A stretch of DNA of 15,215 nt from CAYLJV01 sp964510375 (GTDB taxonomy: Archaea; Hadarchaeota; Hadarchaeia; Hadarchaeales; JAGGTB01). The notes under the pieces are model-generated. The model made no database searches, was not told where the DNA came from, and saw only the letters and a program-made list of their open reading frames with translations. Positions 1 through 7,751 of this stretch are shown piece by piece (the first letter of the stretch is position 1; each line of letters opens with the position of its first letter). The position numbers were made by a program, and so were the translations under genes. The stretch is from positions 1 to 15,215 of the forward strand of contig CAZEBR010000033.1 in the NCBI GenBank assembly GCA_964510375.1. Reading direction: 5' to 3'.

Positions 1-124
1 AACCCCTTTTAGAACCGTTCACCTCCAGTGAGTGGCTGCTTATAGGACGAAAAATGTTCTAAAAACGTGATATCGTGTTATCAATTCAAAATAATCTCTA
101 CTCGGAAAATGGAGGAACCGAACT
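1..124 (+). promoter_or_regulatory. Leader of the isomerase-like gene
   Basis: No gene is recognised here. A clear Shine-Dalgarno sequence GGAGGAA at 111-117 lies 9 bases before the GTG at 125 and decides that start. AT-rich stretches at 47-56 (CTTATAGG core) and around 85-95 are possible TATA boxes, but I cannot choose between them. An imperfect palindrome centred on GATATC lies at 64-79 and could be an operator, though it is weak. Confidence 0.35.
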
Positions 125-1468
125 GTGAAGGTCGGATGGATAGTCCTAGGAAAAAGCCAAAATCCTCCCTATGTGGATCAGTGGGGGTTAATGAGGAATG
201 AGAAAGACCTCGAAGAGGAATACGAGGACATCGAAGAGGAGATAAGAGAAATCGAAACCGAGCTCGATCTGCAAATCAACGGCGGCGACATCGTCAGGAC
301 CGTTCCGGATGCTTTGGATCTGGCGGGAGAATACAGAGGGTGTGACGTGCTGGTGGTTTTCGGCGTCTCCGGTGCGGGCACCAGGAAACTGCTCAACGCC
401 ATAACCACCTATGGCCTGCCACTGATTTTCTTCAACAAGATCGAAGAGAACCGCATGTACGGTCACGCCCTATACCAACAGTGGTACCAGATGGACGCCG
501 TCGAAGAGTTCACCGAGGTGGACCTGGTTATAAACGATTACGACAAATTGATCGGGAAGCTGAAAGCCCACAGGGCGGTTAAGCAGCTGGAGGAATCGAA
601 AGTTCTGTGCATCGGCGAACCCAACGATTTCTTTGCGGGCGGTCTAGCCGCAAGGGCAGCGGTGGACAAGTTCAGGCCGGCGATAGACTACATATCCTTC
701 GAGACTTTCCAAGAGAATCTTGAGGAGAAAAGCTTGGAAGACGAGGAGGTAGTAAGAACCAAAAATCAATTCTTAGAGGACGCTGAAACAGTTTCAGACG
801 AAATCGACGAGGAAACCGGCCTCAAATCGGCACGGGTTTACGTGGTACTAAAAGAGATTATCGAAGAGAACGGATACGATGCGGTCGCAGCGAACTGCCT
901 TTCTGGAATTCTAGACTTGGTAGATACGACACCCTGTATCGCGTTTCAGATGCTTAGAGACGAGGGAGTCCCTGCAGTCTGCGAGGCCGACATTCCTCAA
1001 CTTGTCACGACCATCCTACTGAGATACATTGCGGACAAACCCACCTTTATCAACGACCCTGTAATCGTTCCGGACGAAGACAGGGTTGTGGTAGCCCACT
1101 GCACAGCTCCTACGAAAATGGCCGGCTTCGAAGAGGAGCCCGAAAACTACGAAGCCTCCCTGCATCACGAAACCAAATTGGGTCTTGCCCCCTCGGTAAA
1201 GTTCGAAGAAGGGCAAAAAGTGACACTTGCCGGTGTTTCCCACGATTTCGACGAAATGATCGCTGCTGAGGGGAAAATAACCAGAAACACAGACTATCAC
1301 ATCTGCATTAGCCAAGCGGAAGTAAGGGTGAGCGATGCTCAGTTCCTCTTCGATAACTTCAAGGGGTTTCACTGGGTGATGGTCTACGAAGACTGGATGG
1401 AAGAATTGAAGAAGGCCTGTGATCTCCTCGGAATAGAAATGAGGTTTTCCGACGAAAACAAAAGGTAG
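125..1468 (+). CDS. L-fucose/L-arabinose isomerase-like protein
   Basis: This 447-residue protein is a member of the L-fucose isomerase-like superfamily (metal-dependent ketol isomerases), presumably cytosolic. The N-terminal half is Rossmann-like, with VLVVFGVSGAG at about residues 75-85 and a very acidic insertion at 24-50. The C-terminal half carries the family signature. Candidate metal ligands are E287 in CEADI and D311 in INDP, followed by H325 in AHCTAP. The LHHETKLGLAPSV block (about 346-358) and the QKVTLAGV strand fit the C-terminal beta-barrel domain. The GTG start follows a good ribosome binding site. The family includes true aldose isomerases and many archaeal and bacterial members of unknown substrate, and no sugar kinase, aldolase or transporter lies beside this gene. 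I am confident of the family, but the substrate and even isomerase activity are unproven. Confidence 0.8.
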   Translation: MKVGWIVLGKSQNPPYVDQWGLMRNEKDLEEEYEDIEEEIREIETELDLQINGGDIVRTVPDALDLAGEYRGCDVLVVFGVSGAGTRKLLNAITTYGLPLIFFNKIEENRMYGHALYQQWYQMDAVEEFTEVDLVINDYDKLIGKLKAHRAVKQLEESKVLCIGEPNDFFAGGLAARAAVDKFRPAIDYISFETFQENLEEKSLEDEEVVRTKNQFLEDAETVSDEIDEETGLKSARVYVVLKEIIEENGYDAVAANCLSGILDLVDTTPCIAFQMLRDEGVPAVCEADIPQLVTTILLRYIADKPTFINDPVIVPDEDRVVVAHCTAPTKMAGFEEEPENYEASLHHETKLGLAPSVKFEEGQKVTLAGVSHDFDEMIAAEGKITRNTDYHICISQAEVRVSDAQFLFDNFKGFHWVMVYEDWMEELKKACDLLGIEMRFSDENKR

Positions 1469-1593
1469 ACACGATGAGTCCGGAGCGGAATCCTTGTAGG
1501 AAACTGAGATTGAAAATTTCTTTGAGTGATTGTTCTTACTAATCAACTTTCGTCAGCATTACAAGTTATGGTTTCCAAAAGAAAGGGTAGAGG

Positions 1594-3282
1594 ATGAAAA
1601 ACAAAGAAGTTTCTAGAATTCTCTACGAGATTGCCAATCTCTTGGAGATCAAGGATGTGGATTACAAACCAAGGGCTTACAGGAAGGCAGCCAGGAATAT
1701 TGAAGCTTTGACGGAAGACATCGAAAGCATCCACGAGCGAGGGGAGCTAGAAGAAATAGGGGGAGTCGGGGAGGCGATATCGGAAAAAATTTCGGAGTAC
1801 CTAGAAACCGGTGAACTAGAATATTACGAGAGCCTAAAAAACGAACTCTCCATAGACATAGAAGAACTGACCAACATCGAAGGAATCGGTCCTAAATCAG
1901 TGAAGAAACTTCACGAAGAACTGAATATCCAGAGCCTTGAAGACCTTGAGGAAGCTGCCCAAGAAGGTAAAGTAAAAGAGGTCGAAGGATTTGGAGAAAA
2001 GACACAGAAGAAGATATTGGAGAACATCGAAGACGCGAAAAGAGGCCGCGAAAGGCAATTGCTCGGAAAGATGCATCCTACTGTCGAGGACTTGAGTTCA
2101 AGGCTTCGCAACATGGGGGTCTTCGATCGGATAACAATAGTCGGTTCGTGCCGAAGAAGGAGGCCGACGATTGGTGACGTTGATATTCTAGCCATATCGG
2201 AAAAACCTGAGGACGCCATGGAAGAGTTCTGTGGATTAGAGGAAGTTGATGAAGTCCTTGCAAAGGGGGATACGAAATCCTCCATAGTCATTGCAGGGGG
2301 CCTCCAAGTCGATATGAGAATCGTCGATGAATCGTCCTATGGCTCAGCTCTAATGTACTTCACCGGGTCGAAGGATCATAATGTCGCGCTGAGAGGCAGG
2401 ACCAAACAAAGAGACTGGAAGTTGAACGAATACGGGCTGTTCGACTCGGAGGGGGAAAGACTAGCAGGAGAAACCGAAAAGGAAGTCTACCGAGAGTTGG
2501 ACCTGAGCTACATACCCCCAGAGTTGAGGGAAAACACGGGGGAAATAGAAGCAGCGGAAAACGGCTCGCTCCCGGACCTAGTGGAAGAAGAGGACATCCG
2601 AGGAGACCTCCAGGTCCACACAAAATACAGCGATGGTTCCGATTCCGTGGAAGAAATGGCTCGAAGAGCCGAAGAGAGAAATCTGGAGTACCTTTTGATA
2701 TCCGATCATGGACCCTCACTCAAAGTGGCTGGCGGACTGGAGGAGGACGAATTCGAAGAGCAGTCAGAAAAAATCGAAAAAGTGAACGACAAGGTAGAAA
2801 CGGAAATCCTCCAGGGAATCGAAACCAATATCACACAGGAAGGCTTGGATGTTTCAGAAGAATGGTGCGAAAGATGCGATATCCTTTCAGTAGCCATGCA
2901 TGACCGGCCCGATGATCCAACGGAGAGGATCCTGTCCGCGCTCGACGAATATCCAGTAGATATACTAGTCCATCCTTTGAATCGAAAGCTCCTAGGGCGA
3001 GACCCTCTCGACATAGACCTTGACAAAGTGATCGATAAGGCCCGGAAGGAGAATGTTGCGATAGAGATAAACTCGCAGCCTGAGAGACTGGATCTGGACT
3101 GGCAGAACGTGAAGAAGTATAGAGGGGAGGTTAAATTCGTGATATCAACCGATGCACATTCGAAAGAAGAAATGAACTTCATTCATCTCGGGGTTTCCCA
3201 GGCTAGGAGGGGTTGGTGCCGTGATGACGACATCCTCAATACCCGAAGGATCGATGGGGTGAGGACGTACCTAAATGGTTGA
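1594..3282 (+). CDS. polX: DNA polymerase X with C-terminal PHP nuclease domain
   Basis: Family X DNA polymerase of the bacterial/archaeal type (562 residues, close to the usual 570). It fills short gaps in repair and has a PHP phosphoesterase domain that can trim 3' ends. In order: an 8-kDa-like helix-hairpin-helix domain (residues 1-80), a second HhH region (IEGIGPKS at 95-102 and VEGFGEKT at 130-137), the nucleotidyltransferase palm with GSCRRRRPTIGDVDIL (184-199), and the PHP domain (335-562). Catalytic palm Asps are D195, D197 and D240; YFTGSKDHN at 255-263 is the sugar-selection/template motif. PHP metal-ligand candidates are H342, D371, H372, E410, H436, H460, D520 and H522. The first PHP motif reads DLQVHT, with Gln340 where HxH is the general PHP pattern. 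The ATG at 1594 sits close behind a purine-rich GGGTAGAGG. The stop overlaps the start of ligA, so the two are co-transcribed. Confidence 0.96.
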   Translation: MKNKEVSRILYEIANLLEIKDVDYKPRAYRKAARNIEALTEDIESIHERGELEEIGGVGEAISEKISEYLETGELEYYESLKNELSIDIEELTNIEGIGPKSVKKLHEELNIQSLEDLEEAAQEGKVKEVEGFGEKTQKKILENIEDAKRGRERQLLGKMHPTVEDLSSRLRNMGVFDRITIVGSCRRRRPTIGDVDILAISEKPEDAMEEFCGLEEVDEVLAKGDTKSSIVIAGGLQVDMRIVDESSYGSALMYFTGSKDHNVALRGRTKQRDWKLNEYGLFDSEGERLAGETEKEVYRELDLSYIPPELRENTGEIEAAENGSLPDLVEEEDIRGDLQVHTKYSDGSDSVEEMARRAEERNLEYLLISDHGPSLKVAGGLEEDEFEEQSEKIEKVNDKVETEILQGIETNITQEGLDVSEEWCERCDILSVAMHDRPDDPTERILSALDEYPVDILVHPLNRKLLGRDPLDIDLDKVIDKARKENVAIEINSQPERLDLDWQNVKKYRGEVKFVISTDAHSKEEMNFIHLGVSQARRGWCRDDDILNTRRIDGVRTYLNG

Positions 3283-5314
3283 AAAGCCGGAGGATAACCC
3301 CTATATTCGTGATCCTGACTTGGATTTCGAAGACGTTTCAGAGATGAGCAAGGAAAAAGCGAGGGGCGAGGTAGAGGATTTGAGAGAAGCGATAGAATAT
3401 CACGACCACCTATACTATGTAGAGAATGACCCTGCTATCTCCGACAGAGCCTACGATATCCTTTTCGACAGGTTGGAAAGCCTAGAGCGGGAGTTCGATC
3501 TCGTGGCCGAAAACTCTCCCACACAGAGGGTCGGAGGGGAAACCTTAGACTCATTCAACACGAGGGAGCATACCAAGGAAATGTTGAGCCTGGACTCCTC
3601 TGAAGACGAAGGGGACGTGAGGGAATTCGATGAAAGAGTGAGAAAGAAACTCGGTGAAGTGGAATACTCGGCGGAACCTAAGTTCGACGGTTTCTCCGTA
3701 GAGATCGTTTACCTTGGAGGTGAATTTGACCGAGCCGTCATGAGGGGAGATGGAGACAAAGGCGACGAAGTATCGGAAAACGTCAAAACCATTCGGACGG
3801 TCCCTCTAGAGTTGAAAAACGCTCCAGAACGCCTCTCAGTTCGAGGGGAGGTATACATGCCTAAGTCCGGATTTCATGATCTGAACGAAGAAAGAACGAA
3901 TAAAAACAAAGATCCTTTTGCTAACCCGAGAAACGCCGCCGCTGGGACTATAAGGCAGTTAGATCCAGACGTGGTGGCAGACAGGTTTCTGAACATATAC
4001 TTTTACGAGATACTAGAATGTTCACAGGAGATCAAGAATCAAAAGGAAAGTTTTGAGCTTTTGAAATCTCTGGGGTTTAGAGTTTGCGATCTCAACGAAA
4101 TAGTGAACGACATTGACTCCTTTATCGACTACCGGGACGAAATCATGGAAAAAAGAGAAGACCTAGAATACGATATCGACGGAGCAGTGGCCAAGGTCAA
4201 TGATTTCGAGAAGAGAAATAAGATGGGTGAAACAGCAAGGCATCCGAGATGGGCGTTTGCCTACAAGTTCCCGCCAAAAACAGATCAAACCCTTGTGGAA
4301 AAGATTACGGTCCAGGTAGGTCGGACCGGGAAGTTGACGCCTGTGGCCCTACTCGACCCTGTGGATATTAAAGGAGTTACTGTAAGTCGAGCGACACTCC
4401 ATAATGAAGAGAAGGCAAAAGAATTGGGGGTTTCAGAAGGAGCTAAGGTAAAGGTCGAAAGGGCGGGGGACGTCATCCCAGAAATCGAAAAAGTAGTTGA
4501 AAAAGCTAAAGGAGAATTCGCCATGCCTGACTCCTGCCCGGTTTGCGGAAGCGATGTCGTCAGGGAAGGTGAACATCACTTCTGTACGGGCGGGATGTCC
4601 TGTTCCGCCCAACTGAAAAGATCTATCCAGCATTTCTGCTCCAAACAGGCTATGGACATCGATGGAATCGGCGAAAAGGTGGCGAGGAAGCTAGTCGAGG
4701 ACGGTTTGGTAGAGACTCTCCCTGATCTTTTCTCGCTTGAAAAGGAAGACTTGCTGGAACTGGAAAAGTTCGGCGAGAAGTCAGCTGAGAACTTACTTGA
4801 ACAAATAGAGGACAGCAAAAAGGTTGATCTTGCGAGTTTTATTTACGGTTTAGGTATTCGACACGTCGGTAAGGAACGGGCTAGATCGTTGGCTGAGAAA
4901 TTTACCCTGGAGTATTTAGAAAATGCCGACAGAAAGAAAATAGAAGAAATCGAGGATCTTGGTCCAGAGGTGTCCAAAAGCATTCATTCCTTCTTCCAAA
5001 ATGAAAGGAATATAGAGTCTCTGAAAAAATTAAAAAGTTCCATTCGGGAATTCGAAAGTCTAGAAAGGGAAAGCAGATTTAGTGGGCTTAAAATAGTATT
5101 CACAGGGAGCATAGAGGGATACACCCGCGATGAATTGGAAAATCTAATGGAAAATCACGGTGCGGATGTGACATCGTCAGTCAGCAGCGAAACGGATTTT
5201 CTAGTAACTGGTGAAAACCCTGGCCAAAGTAAACTTGAGAGCGCGAAAGACTTGAACACAGAAATACTGGATTTGGATGAGTTCAGGGAAAAATTCCTCG
5301 AAGAGGTCACCTAA
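3275..5314 (+). CDS. ligA: NAD+-dependent DNA ligase
   Basis: Full-length NAD+-dependent ligase (679 residues; the usual length is about 670) that seals nicks with 5'-phosphate and 3'-OH ends. In order: a non-conserved acidic extension of about 30 residues; domain Ia with YYVENDPAISDRAYD (NAD binding) and SPTQRVGG; and the adenylation domain with nucleophile Lys136 in EPKFDG, MRGDGDKGDEV, RGEVYMP, NPRNAAAGTIRQLDP and DGAVAKV. Then come the OB fold (VGRTGKLTPVALLDPV), a four-Cys zinc finger (CPVC near 4536, then HFC and MSC), four helix-hairpin-helix repeats, and a C-terminal BRCT domain (FSGLKIVFTGS to LDLDEFREKF). All key motifs are intact. It overlaps polX by 8 bases, so gap filling and sealing are likely coupled. 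Most archaea use ATP-dependent ligases; NAD+ ligases there, as in haloarchaea, are generally read as transfers from bacteria. Confidence 0.97.
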   Translation: MVEKPEDNPYIRDPDLDFEDVSEMSKEKARGEVEDLREAIEYHDHLYYVENDPAISDRAYDILFDRLESLEREFDLVAENSPTQRVGGETLDSFNTREHTKEMLSLDSSEDEGDVREFDERVRKKLGEVEYSAEPKFDGFSVEIVYLGGEFDRAVMRGDGDKGDEVSENVKTIRTVPLELKNAPERLSVRGEVYMPKSGFHDLNEERTNKNKDPFANPRNAAAGTIRQLDPDVVADRFLNIYFYEILECSQEIKNQKESFELLKSLGFRVCDLNEIVNDIDSFIDYRDEIMEKREDLEYDIDGAVAKVNDFEKRNKMGETARHPRWAFAYKFPPKTDQTLVEKITVQVGRTGKLTPVALLDPVDIKGVTVSRATLHNEEKAKELGVSEGAKVKVERAGDVIPEIEKVVEKAKGEFAMPDSCPVCGSDVVREGEHHFCTGGMSCSAQLKRSIQHFCSKQAMDIDGIGEKVARKLVEDGLVETLPDLFSLEKEDLLELEKFGEKSAENLLEQIEDSKKVDLASFIYGLGIRHVGKERARSLAEKFTLEYLENADRKKIEEIEDLGPEVSKSIHSFFQNERNIESLKKLKSSIREFESLERESRFSGLKIVFTGSIEGYTRDELENLMENHGADVTSSVSSETDFLVTGENPGQSKLESAKDLNTEILDLDEFREKFLEEVT

Positions 5315-5361
5315 ACATCAACGAAAAGATTGTATCTATCAGGGGATCAAAAGGTTACTTA

Positions 5362-6933
5362 TCATTCGTTTTTCTCTTTTTCGTACTCTTTCCACGCTCT
5401 GACCCAGTCCTCTTCGATATCTCCGAGCTTTTCTAAGACCATATCTCTAATCTCCCCTGTTGATACTTCATACTCTACCTCTTTCTCGATCTCATTCGCA
5501 ATATCCTCCGCAACGTTTGTCGGAGCCCCTGCTTCTATACAGGACCCTTCGATCTTTTGACGGTCGAAATGTTCCCTACTTCCATTCCTTTTGAGAATCT
5601 CGATCTCGCTTTCGACTTTTTCCTCAACCTCCTCAATCTCCTCGACCAGAACCTCGCGTTCAAAGTAAAGGGTCTCAACAGCTATAATTCCAGCCGAGAG
5701 GAGCAAAACCGTGAAAAAAGTTCCTGGCTCGGATTGGTATAGATGCCAGAACATCAACGGTAAAAATCCTATCGAGCCCAGGGTCCCTATGAGTGGAATG
5801 GTAGAGCTCACATTTTTCCTGTTCCGTTGGGTAAAGGCGATGTAACTCATGGCCCCAAAAACCACTATGAAAGCGATGGAAGCGAAGGATGTTACGCTGC
5901 TTAGACTGCCAAACCATGTAAAAACTGCCGTTATGCCCCCGATCACAAGTAACGTCTTGACCGGAATTCCCGATTTACTTGAATCACCGCTCCTGTCGGG
6001 GAGCAAATCCTTCGAAAGCATTCCCTTTGCAAAATAACCGCTTGAGAACAACGTGGCGTTTATCGCGCTACCGGTCGAGAACAAAGCCGCCAGCGAAATA
6101 AGAGTAAAGCCTATCCGCCCCATAAAGGGCTTCGCAGCGACCGCTAGTGCTCTTTCCGGGTGTTCCATTATGACTGAGAGAGGAGCAAGGCTCAGAGTCG
6201 TAACTGCGACGATAACATAGATAATAACGGCCGAAGGAATGGCAATGTAGATAGCTTTTTTGATTGTGTCTGCAGGGTTTTCCACGCTTTCCTGATCGTA
6301 GAAGAGCAGCTGCCATCCCTGAAAGGCTACGAAAGAAACCGCGGCAGCCATGATGGGGCCAAATCCTGTCAGTCGAGACAATCCAAACTCGAGCTGTCCC
6401 TGCGTGGCACCGTAATAAAAACCCCAGATGCCGAAAACGAGAAGTATCAAAATTTTAAGCCCGACCAAGAGATCTTCTGTCAACCCTGTGGAGCGGGCTC
6501 CTAAGACGTTCAAGCCGACGAAACCCGCTACGGCTAAAACGGAAACGACTGGCCGCATGGAAATACCCAACAGAGGCACCAGTTCAACTCCGGTCAGTCC
6601 AGTAAAGAAACTTCCAAACGCATAGGCGTACATCGCCATAGACCCAATGTATCCGAACAACAGGGTCCAGCCGATCATCCCGGATAAAGTCGAATTGCCC
6701 AGAAACGATTGGACAAAGGTTACCGATCCTCCGTTCCCGCTCGCCAACCGATTGAGTACGTTATAGGAATATCCCGCAGAAAAAGCCACTATTCCGGCAA
6801 CGATAAAAGCGAACCATGTCGCTGCATGAGTGATCTGGGCGATGACTCCAAGAACGGCAAAGATTCCACCTCCGATCATTCCGCCCAGAGCCATAGATAC
6901 CGACTCGAACAGACCGAGCTTCTTTTCCGGCAT
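5362..6933 (-). CDS. APC-family amino acid permease with C-terminal ATP-cone domain
   Basis: Membrane transporter of the amino acid-polyamine-organocation superfamily, probably an amino acid importer or exchanger; substrate unknown. I start it at the ATG at 6933 (MPEKKLGLFES, 523 residues) because GGAGGG lies 9 bases upstream. An upstream in-frame ATG at 6984 would fall within the promoter repeats. The transmembrane part has the unwound TM1 motif GGMIGGGIFAVLG and about 12 hydrophobic segments up to about residue 420. An acidic helical linker (VEEIEEVEEKVE) then leads to residues about 445-523, which read as an ATP-cone: ILKRNGSREHFDRQKI, then AGAP, VAEDIANEIE, VSTGEIRDMVLEKL and RAWKEYE. ATP-cones bind ATP/dATP and allosterically control ribonucleotide reductases and NrdR. 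Here the domain would sit in the cytosol and could couple transport to nucleotide level (inference). The gene lies downstream of the RHH gene and is convergent with ligA. Confidence 0.88.
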   Translation of the reverse strand: MPEKKLGLFESVSMALGGMIGGGIFAVLGVIAQITHAATWFAFIVAGIVAFSAGYSYNVLNRLASGNGGSVTFVQSFLGNSTLSGMIGWTLLFGYIGSMAMYAYAFGSFFTGLTGVELVPLLGISMRPVVSVLAVAGFVGLNVLGARSTGLTEDLLVGLKILILLVFGIWGFYYGATQGQLEFGLSRLTGFGPIMAAAVSFVAFQGWQLLFYDQESVENPADTIKKAIYIAIPSAVIIYVIVAVTTLSLAPLSVIMEHPERALAVAAKPFMGRIGFTLISLAALFSTGSAINATLFSSGYFAKGMLSKDLLPDRSGDSSKSGIPVKTLLVIGGITAVFTWFGSLSSVTSFASIAFIVVFGAMSYIAFTQRNRKNVSSTIPLIGTLGSIGFLPLMFWHLYQSEPGTFFTVLLLSAGIIAVETLYFEREVLVEEIEEVEEKVESEIEILKRNGSREHFDRQKIEGSCIEAGAPTNVAEDIANEIEKEVEYEVSTGEIRDMVLEKLGDIEEDWVRAWKEYEKEKNE

Positions 6934-6942
6934 TACCAAAAA

Positions 6943-6990
6943 CCCTCCAGAGAATATACTTTTATTATTATGCGGAATATACACTTTTTT
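6943..6990 (-). promoter_or_regulatory. Permease promoter with twin GTATATTC repeats and SD
   Basis: Read on the minus strand, the octamer GTATATTC occurs twice, at plus-strand 6975-6982 and 6952-6959, exactly 23 bases apart, or about two helical turns. The distal copy is well placed as a TATA box (followed by initiation about 25 bases on). The proximal copy then falls near the start of transcription, where a bound repressor would block. The SD GGAGGG is at 6943-6948. RHH proteins bind as dimers to short tandem repeats, so the adjacent RHH gene is a natural candidate binder (inference). Confidence 0.45.
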
Positions 6991-7016
6991 TTAGAATAGG
7001 ATATGGATTTTCCCAA

Positions 7017-7568
7017 TTAAATCTTTGAAGGCTCTTGAACCCTGATTCTTCCAGGCCCCTTATCCAATTCCACATCGTAATCGGAAGCTTCAAAGTACTT
7101 TTCAAAGAAGAAATGGATAAAATCCATCATTTCTCGAATTTGGACCGCTAGCGTGTAAACTCCATCCGACTCCGTACTTAAGTTGTACATGTTAGTTTTC
7201 TCGTTGCGCTCTAGGATGCTTTCAACTCCCCTTATCCCCCTCTCTCCGTCTATTTTACATTTTTCCGTGGCTATTTCTTCCACTCTGTTCCAAAAGCTTT
7301 CAGAATAATCCTCGTTTTCCATGAAAAGAGAACGTAAAAGCTCTGCATCCATCAAAATGTGATCTTCCGCTTCCAAAAATCCAAGTAAGGTTTCCAAAGA
7401 ACCTGGAGAGATATCTCCCGTTTTTACCTTCCGAAGATACTCGAGGGCCTCCCTAACAACCTCTGCTTTCGAAACCCCTGATTCGGACTGGATATTCTCG
7501 ACTAGCTCCATCTCCTCGTCGTCAAGCAGTACACTCAATCTTCTGGACTTCTTATCTTCTGTAGACAT
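7017..7568 (-). CDS. Ribbon-helix-helix (CopG/MetJ-type) regulator with unknown C-terminal domain
   Basis: 183-residue probable transcription factor. Residues about 9-48 form an RHH fold: a beta strand (RRLSVLLDD), then helix A (EEMELVENIQSES), a turn (GVSK) and helix B (AEVVREALEYLRKV). RHH dimers insert the paired strand into the DNA major groove. The remaining 135 residues are mostly helical and acidic, with a long C-terminal amphipathic stretch (YTLAVQIREMMDFIHFFFEKY) that could bind a ligand or mediate oligomers; I recognise no family there. There is no SD before the ATG, while a TATA-like box lies about 30 bases upstream, which fits leaderless translation. The permease start is 84 bases beyond its stop, and the permease promoter holds tandem repeats of the kind RHH dimers bind. 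Autoregulation and control of the permease are plausible but not shown. Confidence 0.75.
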   Translation of the reverse strand: MSTEDKKSRRLSVLLDDEEMELVENIQSESGVSKAEVVREALEYLRKVKTGDISPGSLETLLGFLEAEDHILMDAELLRSLFMENEDYSESFWNRVEEIATEKCKIDGERGIRGVESILERNEKTNMYNLSTESDGVYTLAVQIREMMDFIHFFFEKYFEASDYDVELDKGPGRIRVQEPSKI

Positions 7569-7593
7569 TATGTTAACTGTCCGAGGATTACCT

Positions 7594-7603
7594 ATTAAAT
7601 CTT
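7594..7603 (-). promoter_or_regulatory. TATA box for the RHH gene (leaderless start)
   Basis: Read on the minus strand this is AAGATTTAAT, centred about 30 bases before the ATG at 7568. There is no Shine-Dalgarno between it and the start codon. This is the geometry of a leaderless archaeal transcript. Confidence 0.45.
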
Positions 7604-7666
7604 ATTCAAACCTACTATTTCTACCTAACTCTAAACAGCAAGACTGATAATCCTCCAAAAAAAGAT

Positions 7667-7692
7667 TAGAAATGCTAATTTCTATTAAATAT
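7667..7692 (+). promoter_or_regulatory. Inverted-repeat operator plus TATA box of the ferredoxin-AOR operon
   Basis: A perfect inverted repeat, TAGAAAT (7667-7673), GCTA, ATTTCTA (7678-7684), directly abuts an AT-rich TATA-like element TTAAATAT (7685-7692). Initiation would fall near 7715, giving a 5' leader of about 35 bases. GAGGGTG at 7739-7745 is the SD for the ATG at 7752. A repeat touching the upstream edge of the TATA/BRE is a classic place for an archaeal activator or repressor. Which protein binds is unknown. Confidence 0.5.
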
Positions 7693-7751
7693 CTTTTTTA
7701 ACACCGTATACCTGAAATTAAAACGAAATAAAAGAACTGAGGGTGTTCTAG

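Noticed and set aside
1016..1546. 176-codon open frame antisense to the isomerase-like gene
   Set aside because: It mirrors the codon structure of the real gene, has no ribosome binding site and no recognisable domain. The same holds for the long antisense frames at 1911-2291, 2360-2719 and 2706-3182.
5315..5361. Terminator between the convergent ligA and permease genes
   Set aside because: The 47 bases contain no T-run longer than four on either strand and no stable hairpin, so I could not support one.
6934..6984. Upstream ATG extending the permease by 17 residues
   Set aside because: It lies in the promoter repeat region without an SD. The ATG at 6933 has GGAGGG at proper spacing and starts the family-typical N-terminus.
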